A stretch of 64,000 nucleotides of DNA from Caballeronia peredens (GTDB lineage Bacteria > Pseudomonadota > Gammaproteobacteria > Burkholderiales > Burkholderiaceae), in contig FCOH02000025.1 of the NCBI GenBank assembly GCA_001544595.2, positions 16,799-80,798 on the forward strand. The letters run 5' to 3'. This document shows, in pieces, positions 26,606-35,489 of the stretch. Each line of letters opens with the position of its first letter. Within the stretch, counting starts at the first letter, position 1. The notes beneath the pieces were generated by a model, which saw nothing but the letters and a program-made list of their open reading frames with translations, ran no database searches and was not told the origin of the DNA. The position numbers and the translations under genes were made by a program.

Positions 26606-27025
26606 ATGATGAAACGTCTTTGTATCACGGCGGCTTTTATGTTTGGAACGCCCATAGCGCATGCCGCAGATACAGCGGTCACGATATTCAAAAGCCCTGC
26701 TTGTGGCTGTTGCGAGGGTTGGGTGAGGCATGTCGAGACCGCGGGCTTTGTGACCAACGTCGTTGATACAAACGACCTTCAGGCGGTTAAGGACCGGCTA
26801 GGGGTCCCGGCCTCGATGCGTTCCTGCCATACCGCTGTCGTGAGCGGCACGAATCAAGTCATTGAAGGCCACGTTCCTGCCTCGGCTATAAAAAAGCTGG
26901 TCGCTCAACGGGCAGTGCACGGTGTCGCCGCGCCCGGAATGCCAGCGAATTCCCCGGGGATGGGCGAGATGGATGGGAAGTTGGTCACTGTAGACTTCCT
27001 CGGAAAAAGGTTCTCACAGGACTGA
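26606..27025 (+). CDS. DUF411 exported metal-binding protein
   Basis: A 139-residue protein with a signal peptide (MMKRLCITAAFMFGTPIAHA). The mature domain starts VTIFKSPACGCCEGWVRH, the CxCC motif of DUF411, followed by MRSCHTAVV, which adds a third conserved cysteine and a histidine. Family members are periplasmic and common in copper and silver clusters; binding of Cu+ is likely but the exact role is not established. Starts at ATG 26606 or 26609; the ribosome site is weak. It lies between a DUF4148 gene and copRS. Confidence 0.85.
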   Translation: MMKRLCITAAFMFGTPIAHAADTAVTIFKSPACGCCEGWVRHVETAGFVTNVVDTNDLQAVKDRLGVPASMRSCHTAVVSGTNQVIEGHVPASAIKKLVAQRAVHGVAAPGMPANSPGMGEMDGKLVTVDFLGKRFSQD

Positions 27026-27102
27026 CCAAGACGACGAGATGTCGGACGCGTCCTGTGAGGGCGCACAGCACTTACATCAGCCGCTTCACTTGCAAGTTTT
27101 CA

Positions 27103-27150
27103 TCCGATAGCGCTGGAAAACCCCGTCCTTCAGCGCGGGGGAACGTTCAA
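27103..27150 (+). mobile_element. Orphan IS200/IS605-type end (possible PATE)
   Basis: TCCGATAGCGC (27103-27113) and the CCCCGTCC...CGGGG palindrome (27121-27140) repeat the left end of the TnpB element at 21345-21372. No transposase or tnpB lies next to it. It ends GAACGTTCAA, and the copS stop codon (27147-27149, minus strand) lies inside it. Confidence 0.55.
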
Positions 27151-28571
27151 ACGGTGACGACCTTATCATTGATTGCAACAGAATCGCTCGTTGGGAAATA
27201 TAAAGTAAAAGTCGTTCGCCCCGCGGCACTCTGCACGTCAATTCTGCCTCGGTGCAGTTCCATAATAGATTTGACGATGGCCAATCCCAAACCCGCGTTC
27301 TTTCCGGATTCGTGTCGTGCTGGGTCTAATCGATAGAACCGGTCGAATATCTTCTCGACATCCGAGGCGGAAATTTCGATGCCTTCGTTAGTAACGGAGA
27401 CCGCGGTATAACCGCGCTCGTCGGAACCGCGCAACTCGATGGTGGAACCGGGAGTAGCATGGTCCAAGGCATTGCTTACAAGATTACTGACCGCTCGTCG
27501 AAACATCGTTGTATCGGCGCGAATAGTACCATCGCCCTGAACGCGTAGCGAATTGCCACGTTCCTCGGCCAGACCGTCAAAATAGGACGCGAGCCGTCGA
27601 AGCTCGGAAGCGATATCTACATCGACAGTCGTGATAGCTTGCTGTGCGTTATCGGTCCGAGCAAGGAACAGCATATTCCCAATCATGCGCTGAAGCCGCT
27701 CGCACTCTTCGATGTTGGAGTCGAGAAGCGCTTCATACTCGTCAACACTCCTAGTCTTGGATAGCGTGATTTGGGAAGAGCTGATTACGTTCGCGAGCGG
27801 CGTGCGCATGTCATGAGCGAGGTCCGATGAAAATTGCGACAACCGGACGAACGCGCGCTCCAAGCGGTCCAGCATTCGATTTACCGAATGTGCTATTTCG
27901 TTCAATTCGACTGGGCCGCGCTCAATATTGAGTCGTTCACTCAAGTTGTGCGCCTCGATGCGAGACGCTTGGCGCCCAATACTTTTCACCGGCGTAAGTC
28001 CGCGCCTCGCCACGAGATAACCAAGAAGTCCGACCAGCGCTGAACCAATTGCGGCCGCAGCCCAAACGTCCAAACGGTAACTAGCCAGCAGGGAAACTCT
28101 GTCAGAAGCACTGCGCGCGAGAAGTATGTGCACGGTTTCCCCTGAGGGCAGGCTCTCGCTTGAAAAAATGCATCTAGCGGACCCAATGGCTTCGGGTGAG
28201 CACGTGTAAGGGAACCCTTGCAGTCGCCGCGGCTGGTAAGCGGACAACAGACCACCGGGCGTTTCCGGGTGTTGAACCACTATCGCGCCCGCTTGGTCCA
28301 GGACGGCCAAATATACGCCCGGATGAGATAGCAGAATTTCGTGAAACATATTGCTGGCGTCGCGGACGCCTGCGACTGTCCCGGCGTTGTGAATGAGTTG
28401 CCGGAACTGACTGAGCTTTCCGTCAATTTCGATATCATCGCGTCGCTGAAGTTCTGATGAGAGGGACGTATATAGGAACGCACCCATTAACGCGAATACC
28501 ATCGCCGCGATTCCGAGGAAGGCGAGCGCAAGGCGGCCGGACAGTGAATAATGCTGCCCATCCGTCTTCAT
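27147..28571 (-). CDS. copS: CopS/CusS-like heavy-metal sensor histidine kinase
   Basis: A 474-residue membrane kinase. It has a first helix (about 14-35), a periplasmic loop of about 130 residues with two cysteines (YTCSPE, ARCIFS), a second helix (about 168-190), HAMP, and the H-box DLAHDMRTPLANV with H253. ATP-binding motifs are VSNLVSNALDHA, TNEGIEIS (a weak G1) and AGLGLAIVKS. The last codons lie inside the IS605-type end at 27103-27150, so the original C-terminus may have been replaced; the visible end is still past the core fold. It overlaps copR by 4 bp. Copper sensing is inferred. Confidence 0.88.
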   Translation of the reverse strand: MKTDGQHYSLSGRLALAFLGIAAMVFALMGAFLYTSLSSELQRRDDIEIDGKLSQFRQLIHNAGTVAGVRDASNMFHEILLSHPGVYLAVLDQAGAIVVQHPETPGGLLSAYQPRRLQGFPYTCSPEAIGSARCIFSSESLPSGETVHILLARSASDRVSLLASYRLDVWAAAAIGSALVGLLGYLVARRGLTPVKSIGRQASRIEAHNLSERLNIERGPVELNEIAHSVNRMLDRLERAFVRLSQFSSDLAHDMRTPLANVISSSQITLSKTRSVDEYEALLDSNIEECERLQRMIGNMLFLARTDNAQQAITTVDVDIASELRRLASYFDGLAEERGNSLRVQGDGTIRADTTMFRRAVSNLVSNALDHATPGSTIELRGSDERGYTAVSVTNEGIEISASDVEKIFDRFYRLDPARHESGKNAGLGLAIVKSIMELHRGRIDVQSAAGRTTFTLYFPTSDSVAINDKVVTV

Positions 28572-29239
28572 GTGCGCTCCTCCAGTACGTAGCCCATGCC
28601 GCGCACCGTGTGGAGAAGTTTTCTTTCGAAAGGAGCATCGATTTTGGCCCGCAGGCGCTTTACGGCGACGTCGACGACGTTTGTATCGCTGTCGAAATTC
28701 ATGTCCCAGAGTTGGGACGTGATGAAGGTACGCGTCAGCACCTCTCCTTGGCGCTCCGCTAGCAATTGAAGAAGCGCGAATTCCTGGGCTGTCAAATCAA
28801 TACGAACGTTTCCACGACGGGCGCGTCGCTTGAAGAGTTCAATTTCGAGGTCGGCGATGTTGATTACGTCGCGCGCTCCGCGCGGCGAGCGCCGAAGCAA
28901 AGACTTGACGCGCGCAAGAAACTCCGCATACGCGAATGGCTTTGAAAGATAATCGTCGGCTCCCAATTCAAGCCCTTTGACCTTGTCCTCTACCGTGTCC
29001 CGCGCAGTAAGAAGAAGCACCGGGGTCGATTTTTGTTGCCTCAAACGGCGAAGCACTTCGAAGCCGTCTAATTGGGGAAGCATCACGTCTAGAACGACAA
29101 TATCAAAGTCTTCATGCAAGGCGAGGAAAAGGCCGTCCTTTCCGTTCGATGCAACGTCAACGTTGAAGCTCGCCTCAGTTAACCCCTTGTGCAGATACGA
29201 CGTCATTTTTTGTTCGTCTTCGACAAGGAGTATGCGCAT
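28568..29239 (-). CDS. copR: CopR/CusR-like OmpR-family response regulator
   Basis: A 223-residue regulator: receiver with VEDEQ and D51 (IVVLDVMLPQLDG), then a winged helix (RRLRQ..., VKRLRAKIDAP, HTVRGMGYVLEE). The ATG at 29239 is used; 14 residues of extra frame upstream lack a start context. It precedes the kinase gene in a two-gene operon (ATGA overlap) and is divergent from the copper operon beginning at 29457. The intergenic region carries two back-to-back 26-bp sites which it probably binds. It is very similar to the regulator at 42846, which has no kinase. Confidence 0.9.
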   Translation of the reverse strand: MRILLVEDEQKMTSYLHKGLTEASFNVDVASNGKDGLFLALHEDFDIVVLDVMLPQLDGFEVLRRLRQQKSTPVLLLTARDTVEDKVKGLELGADDYLSKPFAYAEFLARVKSLLRRSPRGARDVINIADLEIELFKRRARRGNVRIDLTAQEFALLQLLAERQGEVLTRTFITSQLWDMNFDSDTNVVDVAVKRLRAKIDAPFERKLLHTVRGMGYVLEERT

Positions 29240-29300
29240 ACTAAGCCTTTCAATCGCAGGGGTCATCGGTAAGGTTAGCAACTGCTGTCAGTCAAGTACA

Positions 29301-29326
29301 TGACGCGAAAATGACATTTCGGTAAT
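29301..29326 (-). promoter_or_regulatory. Candidate CopR-type site (copRS side)
   Basis: On the minus strand ATTAC-N4-ATGTCAT-N6-GTCA, 61 bp before copR. Back to back with the plus-strand site at 29340. Confidence 0.6.
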
Positions 29327-29339
29327 TTTAGGGTTCTTC

Positions 29340-29365
29340 ATTACAGGTTGGTCATTTTTGAGCCA
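29340..29365 (+). promoter_or_regulatory. Candidate CopR-type site (cop operon side)
   Basis: ATTAC-N4-TGGTCAT-N6-GCCA, 91 bp before the gene at 29457. The same 26-bp pattern recurs at 35464, 39132 and 41925 and inverted at 26219, 29301 and 45870. A TATAAA lies at 29428. Confidence 0.6.
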
Positions 29366-29456
29366 CGGTCGCGTCATGGTCACCTGTGTATCGTGCCCTC
29401 AACTAATTCGCCGTAGCTTGCAACGGGTATAAACCCGCGTGCTAGACTCTTGCCTC

Positions 29457-29864
29457 ATGACAAACTGGCGCAAATTCCTTACTGTCGTTCTGCTGATGCT
29501 CAGCCTGTCGGCTCGGGCATTCGCGGGCACACCGCTGAGCTGCGAACTTTCGCGGATTAGTGGAGGGAGTTCGTCCGTCGGTCATCTCCATACGACTCAC
29601 GTGTTCGGTGCAGCGTCGGACTCCGTCGCCGCCGTCGGCTCCGCCCAGCATCATCACGACTCTCATGACGGCTCACACCATCACGGTAGTGGGCCCTGCA
29701 GCATCTGCGCGTCTTGCTGCTTCGGGAATGCTCTGCCGCCAGTAGCGGTCGTAGCGACAGCCATCGAGCTTTCTCATCAGGTCGCACTTACGCCACCGCA
29801 TGTCCGCCCGGCCCGTTTTTTGACGGGCGGTATCGAACGTCCTCCTCGAACTCTCCTCGTTTAA
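29457..29864 (+). CDS. Small exported Cys/His-rich protein ending PPRTLLV (CopL/DUF2946-like)
   Basis: A 135-residue protein with a signal peptide (MTNWRKFLTVVLLMLSLSARAFA). The mature chain has a His cluster (QHHHDSHDGSHHHG) and a Cys cluster (PCSICASCC), then a hydrophobic stretch and the end RPPRTLLV. The genes at 47050 and 55900 encode proteins of similar length and build that also end PPR[TS]L; all three head or interrupt copper operons. This resembles the CopL/CzcI/DUF2946 type of short periplasmic proteins, some of which modulate metal operons. Family assignment is by layout, not by clear homology. Confidence 0.65.
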   Translation: MTNWRKFLTVVLLMLSLSARAFAGTPLSCELSRISGGSSSVGHLHTTHVFGAASDSVAAVGSAQHHHDSHDGSHHHGSGPCSICASCCFGNALPPVAVVATAIELSHQVALTPPHVRPARFLTGGIERPPRTLLV

Positions 29865-29950
29865 GTCGAGTCGTCCCGCCCATGGCGTGACGCACCTTCG
29901 TTCTGTCTGCAATTCCTTGTGGACAGTTGACTTACGTCGAGAAAACTTTC

Positions 29951-30406
29951 ATGCGAAACATTCTAGCGGCGCTGCTTACTGCGGCGGCGGCGATGCCGTC
30001 GTTCGCAAGCGAAACGCCGTCGCTTCCCGACCCTACGGACGCCGCGGCGCCGGTGCCGTCTGTGATGGTTCCGGCGATAGCCGGTTCATATCAATCGTTC
30101 CAAGACAAGCCGGTCGGCTCTTGGAGCGAGCTCAACAAGGCCGTGGCTCCAACTCCGAAAAAAACCGGTCCGGCTGGAATGTCCGGGGTCGGAAAAATGG
30201 ACCATTCCACGATGTCGTCGTCGACGGCCGTCACCAAAGCTAACAAGGGCGCGGTACGTGGGGACGAAAAATCGCAGAAGGGCAACAACGGCATGGCCGG
30301 AATGAACCCTTCCCAGATGCCCGCGAAGTCAGCCACTGATGGCAACGCGGGCTCGGCTCGCGAAAACAAGAAAGAGCATTCGAACCACGAGGGCATGCAC
30401 GAATGA
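29951..30406 (+). CDS. Exported Met/Lys-rich protein of the cop operon
   Basis: A 151-residue protein with a signal peptide (MRNILAALLTAAAAMPSFA). The mature part is low complexity: proline and alanine first, then repeated Met-containing stretches (GMSGVGKMDHSTM, NNGMAGMNPSQMPAK) and a His/Glu end (SNHEGMHE). It is likely a periplasmic Cu-binding protein. Methionine and histidine content suits Cu+ binding. It overlaps the following outer-membrane factor by ATGA, so they are translated together. No named family recognised. Confidence 0.7.
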   Translation: MRNILAALLTAAAAMPSFASETPSLPDPTDAAAPVPSVMVPAIAGSYQSFQDKPVGSWSELNKAVAPTPKKTGPAGMSGVGKMDHSTMSSSTAVTKANKGAVRGDEKSQKGNNGMAGMNPSQMPAKSATDGNAGSARENKKEHSNHEGMHE

Positions 30407-31836
30407 ACCAGCGCTTTCCTTCCGCTGGCCGCCTAGTGACGACCGTAAGCATCGTCGCGGTGCTGGCCGGGTGTACGACTTTTTCTAAGGACGGCGGTTT
30501 TAACAGTGTCTCTAATGTCGCGTCTGAGCGACTAGGAAAAGACGCCGTTGTCGTGAAAACTGACGACGACCGCAATGCGGTTTTCACGCGGACCAAGGAG
30601 TTGTTGACCAAGCCGCTGACTATGGACGATGCAGTGCAGGTTGCGCTCCTGAACAATCGCGGATTGCAGGTCTCATATGGGGAGCTTGGTATCTCCGAGG
30701 CTGACCTCGTGCAGGCAGGACGATTGCCGAACCCGGGTTTCACGTTCAGTCGGACGCATTCCAGCAACGACCTGACCATCGGCCGTACGTTCTCGATGGG
30801 CATCTTGAGCATCTTTACGCTCCCGCTCGCGACTCGAATCGAAAGCCGCCGCTTCGAACAGACGAAATTGCTCACGGCCGATGCCATGCTCAAGGTCGCC
30901 GCTGACGCACGCCGCGCTTACATCACTGCAGTGGCCGCCCAGCAATCGGTTGCTTACGCCGAGCAAGTCAAGGATTCGGCCGAGGCTGCTGCAGAACTTG
31001 CCCAGCGGATGCAACAAGCAGGCAACTTCAGCAAGTTGGACTACGCGCGAGAGCAGGCGTTTTACGCCGACTCCGTGGCTCAACTTGCGAAGACCCGCCA
31101 GGAGAGCGTTTCGGCCCGCGAGAAGCTTACTCGCATCATGGGCCTATGGGGTTCCGGGACTCAGTACCAGCTTCCTGACCGGCTGCCCGACATTCCGAAG
31201 TCTCGACCCGAATTGAATGACCTGGAAGGCTTTGCAATGCAGAACCGGCTCGACATTCAGGCGGCGAAGTTGCAGACACAGAGCGTGGCCACTTCCTTAG
31301 GGTTGACCAAGGCAACACGCTTCATTAACGCACTCGACGTTGGAATTCTCAATAACTACGAGACCGATAAGGGTCACGAGCACGGCTACGAAATCAGCGT
31401 CGAGATTCCCATCTTCGACTGGGGCGGCTCGAAGGTAGCGCGCGCACAAGCAATCTATATGCAATCGGCGAATCGCTTGGCGGAAACCGCTGTGAACGCC
31501 AGGTCGGAGGTCCGCGAATCGTATTCGGCCTACGTAACCGAATACGACGTAGCGAAGCACTACCGCGACGAAGTCGTCCCGCTTCGCAAAACGATTTCAG
31601 ACGAACTGATGCATCGCTACAACGGCATGCTCGCAAGCGTTTTTGAGTTGCTGGCGGACTCCCGCGAGCAGGTTGGCGCCGTCAACAGCTATATCGAGGC
31701 GCTGAAGGACTACTGGATTGCAGAGACGGATTTGCAGCAAGCAGTCGGTGGACGTCTTCCTAACGTAGCCGACGCGCAATCTCAGACCGCGCCTCTCGCA
31801 CAGCCGGCATCGTCATCAAATTCTGAAGGTAAATAA
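30403..31836 (+). CDS. Outer-membrane efflux factor, lipoprotein (TolC/CusC-like)
   Basis: A 477-residue protein with a lipobox (VAVLAGCTTF) and two efflux repeats: MDDAVQVALLNNRGLQVSYGE-like text near residue 85, and a second near residue 285. It is TolC-like and membrane anchored. No RND pump or adaptor gene follows; the next gene is a multicopper oxidase with its ATG directly after the stop. It may serve as a channel for a pump elsewhere (the cusBA genes at 48812 have their own cusC) or assist periplasmic copper removal. Such a channel with an oxidase also occurs in other copper clusters. Confidence 0.85.
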   Translation: MNQRFPSAGRLVTTVSIVAVLAGCTTFSKDGGFNSVSNVASERLGKDAVVVKTDDDRNAVFTRTKELLTKPLTMDDAVQVALLNNRGLQVSYGELGISEADLVQAGRLPNPGFTFSRTHSSNDLTIGRTFSMGILSIFTLPLATRIESRRFEQTKLLTADAMLKVAADARRAYITAVAAQQSVAYAEQVKDSAEAAAELAQRMQQAGNFSKLDYAREQAFYADSVAQLAKTRQESVSAREKLTRIMGLWGSGTQYQLPDRLPDIPKSRPELNDLEGFAMQNRLDIQAAKLQTQSVATSLGLTKATRFINALDVGILNNYETDKGHEHGYEISVEIPIFDWGGSKVARAQAIYMQSANRLAETAVNARSEVRESYSAYVTEYDVAKHYRDEVVPLRKTISDELMHRYNGMLASVFELLADSREQVGAVNSYIEALKDYWIAETDLQQAVGGRLPNVADAQSQTAPLAQPASSSNSEGK

Positions 31837-33132
31837 ATGGTCTCACGTCGAAATTTCATCGGCGGTTCAGGCGCTGCGTTGTTGGGCGCAGCACTTGTCA
31901 GCAAGGCCGGCGCTGCATCATTGCCCGAGGCGCCGACAACGTCGAGCGTCAACATGCAGCCTCCGTTGGCTCCGCCAAACGGCCGCCCTTACACTCCAGT
32001 GGTGACTCTCAATGGCTGGTCGTTGCCATGGCGCATGAAGAACGGCTGGAAGGAGTTTCACCTTACAGCCGAGCCAGTCGTGCGCGAAATGGCTCCCGGC
32101 ATGAAAGCCAACCTCTGGGGCTATAACGGTCAATCGCCGGGTCCGACCATCGAAGCGGTCGAGGGCGACAAAGTTCGAATCTTTGTGACCAACAAGCTGC
32201 CCGAGCATACGACCGTGCATTGGCACGGAATGCTGCTGCCTTCCGGTATGGATGGCGTCGGAGGGCTGACTCAACCGCATATCCCGCCGGGAAAGACCTT
32301 CGTGTACGAGTTTCAACTTGAGAAACACGGCACGTTTATGTATCACCCGCACGCCGACGAGATGGTGCAAATGGCGATGGGCATGATGGGTACCTTCATC
32401 GTCCACCCTAAGGACCCGAACGTCATGCGCGTCGACCGCGATTTCGTGTTCCTGATGTCGGCGTATGACATTGACCCGGGAAGCTTCACTCCTCGCGTCA
32501 ACGAAATGACCGACTTCAACATGTGGACGTGGAATTCCCGGGTTTTTCCCGGCATTGACCCGTTGCCGGTACGTGTGGGAGACCGCGTTCGCATCCGGTT
32601 CGGCAACCTCACGATGACCAATCACCCGATTCACCTGCATGGCTACCACTTTGAAGTGGCGGGCACGGACGGGGGCTGGATACCGACTGCCGCTCGTTGG
32701 CCGGAAGTAACTGCGGACGTGGCCGTTGGACAGATGCGCGCCATTGAATTTACGGCGAATCGACCCGGCGATTGGGCATTTCACTGTCACAAATCACACC
32801 ACACGATGAACGCCATGGGCCACCAGGTGCCAAACCTGATTGGGGTGCAACAGAAGGACTTGGCAAAGCGTATCAACAAGCTCGTGCCGGACTACATGGC
32901 AATGGGAAGTGCCGGCGGCGCCATGGGTGAAATGGAGATGCCGTTGCCCGATAACACACTGCCCATGATGACCGGAACAGGTCCGTTCGGACCGCTCGAA
33001 ATGGGCGGCATGTTTACGGTCGTGAAGGTTCGCGAGGGCATGGCTCGAAATGATTATCGAGACCCAGGTTGGTTCAAACATCCGAAGGGCACTGTCGCAT
33101 ACGAGTATACCGGCGACGTGTCCGAAAGTTGA
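31837..33132 (+). CDS. Multicopper oxidase, Tat-exported, Met-rich C-terminus
   Basis: A 431-residue periplasmic oxidase that would turn Cu+ into the less toxic Cu2+. The Tat signal SRRNFIGGS lies at residues 3-11. Copper-binding motifs are HWHGMLLP (about 129), MYHPHADEM (about 168), HPIHLHGYHFEV (about 264) and FHCHKSHHTMNAMGH (about 315). Methionines cluster near the end (GGAMGEMEMPLPDNTLPMM). It is shorter than a typical CopA or CueO of about 500-600 residues. It lies directly after the efflux factor, with no intergenic bases. A second oxidase lies at 35754. Confidence 0.88.
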   Translation: MVSRRNFIGGSGAALLGAALVSKAGAASLPEAPTTSSVNMQPPLAPPNGRPYTPVVTLNGWSLPWRMKNGWKEFHLTAEPVVREMAPGMKANLWGYNGQSPGPTIEAVEGDKVRIFVTNKLPEHTTVHWHGMLLPSGMDGVGGLTQPHIPPGKTFVYEFQLEKHGTFMYHPHADEMVQMAMGMMGTFIVHPKDPNVMRVDRDFVFLMSAYDIDPGSFTPRVNEMTDFNMWTWNSRVFPGIDPLPVRVGDRVRIRFGNLTMTNHPIHLHGYHFEVAGTDGGWIPTAARWPEVTADVAVGQMRAIEFTANRPGDWAFHCHKSHHTMNAMGHQVPNLIGVQQKDLAKRINKLVPDYMAMGSAGGAMGEMEMPLPDNTLPMMTGTGPFGPLEMGGMFTVVKVREGMARNDYRDPGWFKHPKGTVAYEYTGDVSES

Positions 33133-33189
33133 TTCGCAGATTCGCAGCAGGTCGCGGATATTTTTTTTAATGGTATCTGGAGAAAGAGC

Positions 33190-33537
33190 ATGAAAAAGAC
33201 ATTTGTTTCGATTGCACTCGGCGTTGCATTGGCCACTTCTGGCGCCGCATTCGCGGCGGGCGATATGGGGAACATGGACATGTCGAGCGGCGCCAAGCAA
33301 GGAGGGGCAGCTAACTCGTCGATGTCGCACGGCGAAATTAAGAAAGTGGACACGGCGTCCGGCAAGTTGACCATCAAGCACGGCCCGCTTGAGAACCTCG
33401 GCATGGACGGGATGACGATGGCTTTCAAGGTCAAGGACCCGGCGATGTTGTCGCAAGTCAAAGTGGGCGACAAGGTTGATTTCGTTGCGGAGGAAATTAA
33501 CGGTGCGTTGACTGTTACGAAACTGCAGAAACAGTAA
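33190..33537 (+). CDS. cusF: CusF-like periplasmic copper-binding protein
   Basis: A 115-residue protein with a signal peptide (KKTFVSIALGVALATSGAAFA) and Met-rich start (GDMGNMDMSS). The CusF barrel has GKLTIKHGPLENLGMDGMTMAF, split here as H and GMDGMTM, the His/Met Cu+ ligands. The tryptophan that caps Cu+ in E. coli CusF (NWPEMTM) is replaced (LGMDGMTM). It is 57 bp after the oxidase and 76 bp before copC. A second copy occurs at 53562. Confidence 0.88.
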   Translation: MKKTFVSIALGVALATSGAAFAAGDMGNMDMSSGAKQGGAANSSMSHGEIKKVDTASGKLTIKHGPLENLGMDGMTMAFKVKDPAMLSQVKVGDKVDFVAEEINGALTVTKLQKQ

Positions 33538-33613
33538 AAGCATCTAGGACAGACAACTCGGTGCGCAGGGCTGTTTCGACGGCCCGCACCAACCACTATC
33601 AAGGAAATCAAAA

Positions 33614-33988
33614 ATGAAGGCCTCGAAAAACAAGCTCATCGCGCCGGTCGTTGCGACTCTGGCCATCGCATTGGCTCCAGCTATTGCCTTTGCGCACGGC
33701 AAGCTCGAGAGCGCAGAACCTCCCGTGAATGGCACGGTTTCAACAGCACCGGGCGTACTGCGCCTAACCTTCAATGAAGACCTCGAACCGACTTTCAGCA
33801 CCATCAAAGTCGCTGATGCGAGCGGTGCACCGGTAGGTGAAGAAAAGGCCAAGGTGGACCCGGCAAACAAGCGTATTTTGACCCTTGCTGTTCCGAAGTT
33901 GGCCGCAGGTACGTATTCCGTCCAATGGGCTGTCATGACCGGCGACAGTCACAAAGCGAAAGGCACGTATAAATTCTCGGTGAACTGA
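33614..33988 (+). CDS. copC: CopC periplasmic copper-binding protein
   Basis: A 124-residue cupredoxin-like protein with a signal peptide ending AFA and mature start HGKLESAEP, giving the N-terminal histidine of the Cu2+ site. The C-terminal GDSHKAKGTYKF supplies the D-x-H ligands. It is in the Cu2+-binding-only class (Met-rich loop lacking). The stop overlaps the copD start (TGATG), so they are translated together. It delivers copper to CopD in the membrane. Confidence 0.93.
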   Translation: MKASKNKLIAPVVATLAIALAPAIAFAHGKLESAEPPVNGTVSTAPGVLRLTFNEDLEPTFSTIKVADASGAPVGEEKAKVDPANKRILTLAVPKLAAGTYSVQWAVMTGDSHKAKGTYKFSVN

Positions 33989-34932
33989 TGAACTACGGCT
34001 CCTTGGACATCGAGCGCCTTTTGTTGATGGCGTTGCAAAACCTGGGTCTTGCGGCCATGGTCGGCGCTCTTCTCAGCGCGTGGTGGCTGAGGGGACCGAA
34101 ATCCGATTGGCAAGTGCGCGCCTCGGCGAAGCTCGGACTTGTCTTCAGGATGTCAGCCATCGTAGCGTTGCTGTCTAGTACGGCAGGATTTTGGGTTCAT
34201 TGCGCGTTGATGAGCGAAACTACTCTCCTCGACGCTTGGCCCGCAGTCCGCTCGATGCTGGTGAAGACGCAGTTCGGCCATATTTGGGCAATTGGTGCTG
34301 GTCTGCTCCTCTGCGCTGTTGTGTTGTCGTTCAAACCTACGAATCGCGCCGGTATTCCGTGTCAGCGTCTAACGTGGCTCTTGATAGCGGGAGTCGCTCT
34401 GGCAAAAAGTAACGCGGGTCACCCAGTAGATGCTGGTATTTTGAGTCTCCCCGTATGGGTGGATTGGGTTCACCTTCTCGCGATTAGTTCGTGGGTGGGT
34501 ATGGTCCTCATGGCAGCGTACATCGTGTCGCCAGGAATGTTGCGCGCGAGGTCGACGGAACTCTCCGGAGGCGCCAGATATGTTCAGGCGATGTCGGATG
34601 CGGCTACCGTCGCCCTCGTCGCCCTGTTCCTGACGGGCGCGTTCAACGGCTGGCGTGGTGTCAGCGCACCCGAGAATATTCTCGGGTCGTCTTACGGGTT
34701 GGTCCTCGTCTTTAAGCTTGCGCTCGTCTTGGTCGCCGCCGCGCTGGGCGGCCATAACCGGTTCTTCGAAATGCCCGCGCTTCTTGCTTCGCTGAAAGGG
34801 TCTTCGTCCGCCATTCAGACGCGTCAACTGAAACGCTTCGCGACCGTATTGCATATAGAGTCGTGGGTCCTTATCGGCGTGATTGTAATCGCGACGGTGC
34901 TGGTATCGAGTCCGCTTCCCGGCACCGAGTGA
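33988..34932 (+). CDS. copD: CopD copper resistance membrane protein
   Basis: A 314-residue inner-membrane protein with eight helices, matching the CopD family. Helical segments begin MALQNLGLAAMVGALLSAWW and end VLIGVIVIATVLVSS. Histidines in HPVDAG, VDWVHLLA and GHNRFFE are conserved candidates for copper contact. Partner of CopC in copper movement across the inner membrane. Last gene of the cop operon starting at 29457, followed by a non-coding stretch of about 800 bp. Confidence 0.88.
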   Translation: MNYGSLDIERLLLMALQNLGLAAMVGALLSAWWLRGPKSDWQVRASAKLGLVFRMSAIVALLSSTAGFWVHCALMSETTLLDAWPAVRSMLVKTQFGHIWAIGAGLLLCAVVLSFKPTNRAGIPCQRLTWLLIAGVALAKSNAGHPVDAGILSLPVWVDWVHLLAISSWVGMVLMAAYIVSPGMLRARSTELSGGARYVQAMSDAATVALVALFLTGAFNGWRGVSAPENILGSSYGLVLVFKLALVLVAAALGGHNRFFEMPALLASLKGSSSAIQTRQLKRFATVLHIESWVLIGVIVIATVLVSSPLPGTE

Positions 34933-35184
34933 CAGAGTGAAATCTCGGCAGCGTCCTGCACATCGGCGCTGACAAGCCGCTGGCAACTTAAATCGGAAAG
35001 CGGTCAGCGCGACCCGAAAATAGCAACGCGGCGGTTCGTGGCGAGTCTGCCGTCATCGAGATTAGTTGAGGTTCTCAGCAGGAACTCGTCTTTCGGGCCC
35101 GGAGTTCTACTTCGGGCCTTCTTACCCGCGTGGCGAGCCGTGCCTCTGCGATGTGAGACGCATCCTTTGCTGTCCTTTCCGCAC

Positions 35185-35290
35185 TGAAAGACCTTCTCGT
35201 GAACTTGTAGTCGGCGGGCGTTGTAGAAGCCGAGACAGTCGACGATTTCATCCATCGCAGCACGCTGCGTTGCGAAGTGACGAACGCGCA
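35185..35290 (-). pseudogene. IS3-family transposase remnant
   Basis: The minus strand reads HFATQRAAMDEIVDCLGFYN then ARRLQ, similar to the C-terminal D,D,E region of IS3 OrfB (typically A-x-x-x-I-x-x-Y-I-x-x-YN-x-x-R-LH). The usual LHS after R is gone and both sides are out of frame. A short scar of an old insertion between copD and copA. Confidence 0.4.
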
Positions 35291-35463
35291 GTCGTGCGAC
35301 CCAGGTTAACGGCCGTGACCGTGCGGCGCTCAACCCCGGGGATTTGGTATCCGAATAAATACATCATTCCTGAGGCTCTTGCTCGAGCTAACCATCAGTT
35401 GGCGGGCGAGCCACTTAGAGTAAGGATGGTGGCATGCTTAAGTGACTGATTGATTGCGCGCAC

Positions 35464-35489
35464 ATTACCATTTGGTCATTTGTTAGTCA
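35464..35489 (+). promoter_or_regulatory. Candidate CopR-type site before copA
   Basis: ATTAC-N4-TGGTCAT-N6-GTCA. It lies 264 bp before the copA start, leaving room for a long leader if the promoter is next to the site. Confidence 0.55.
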
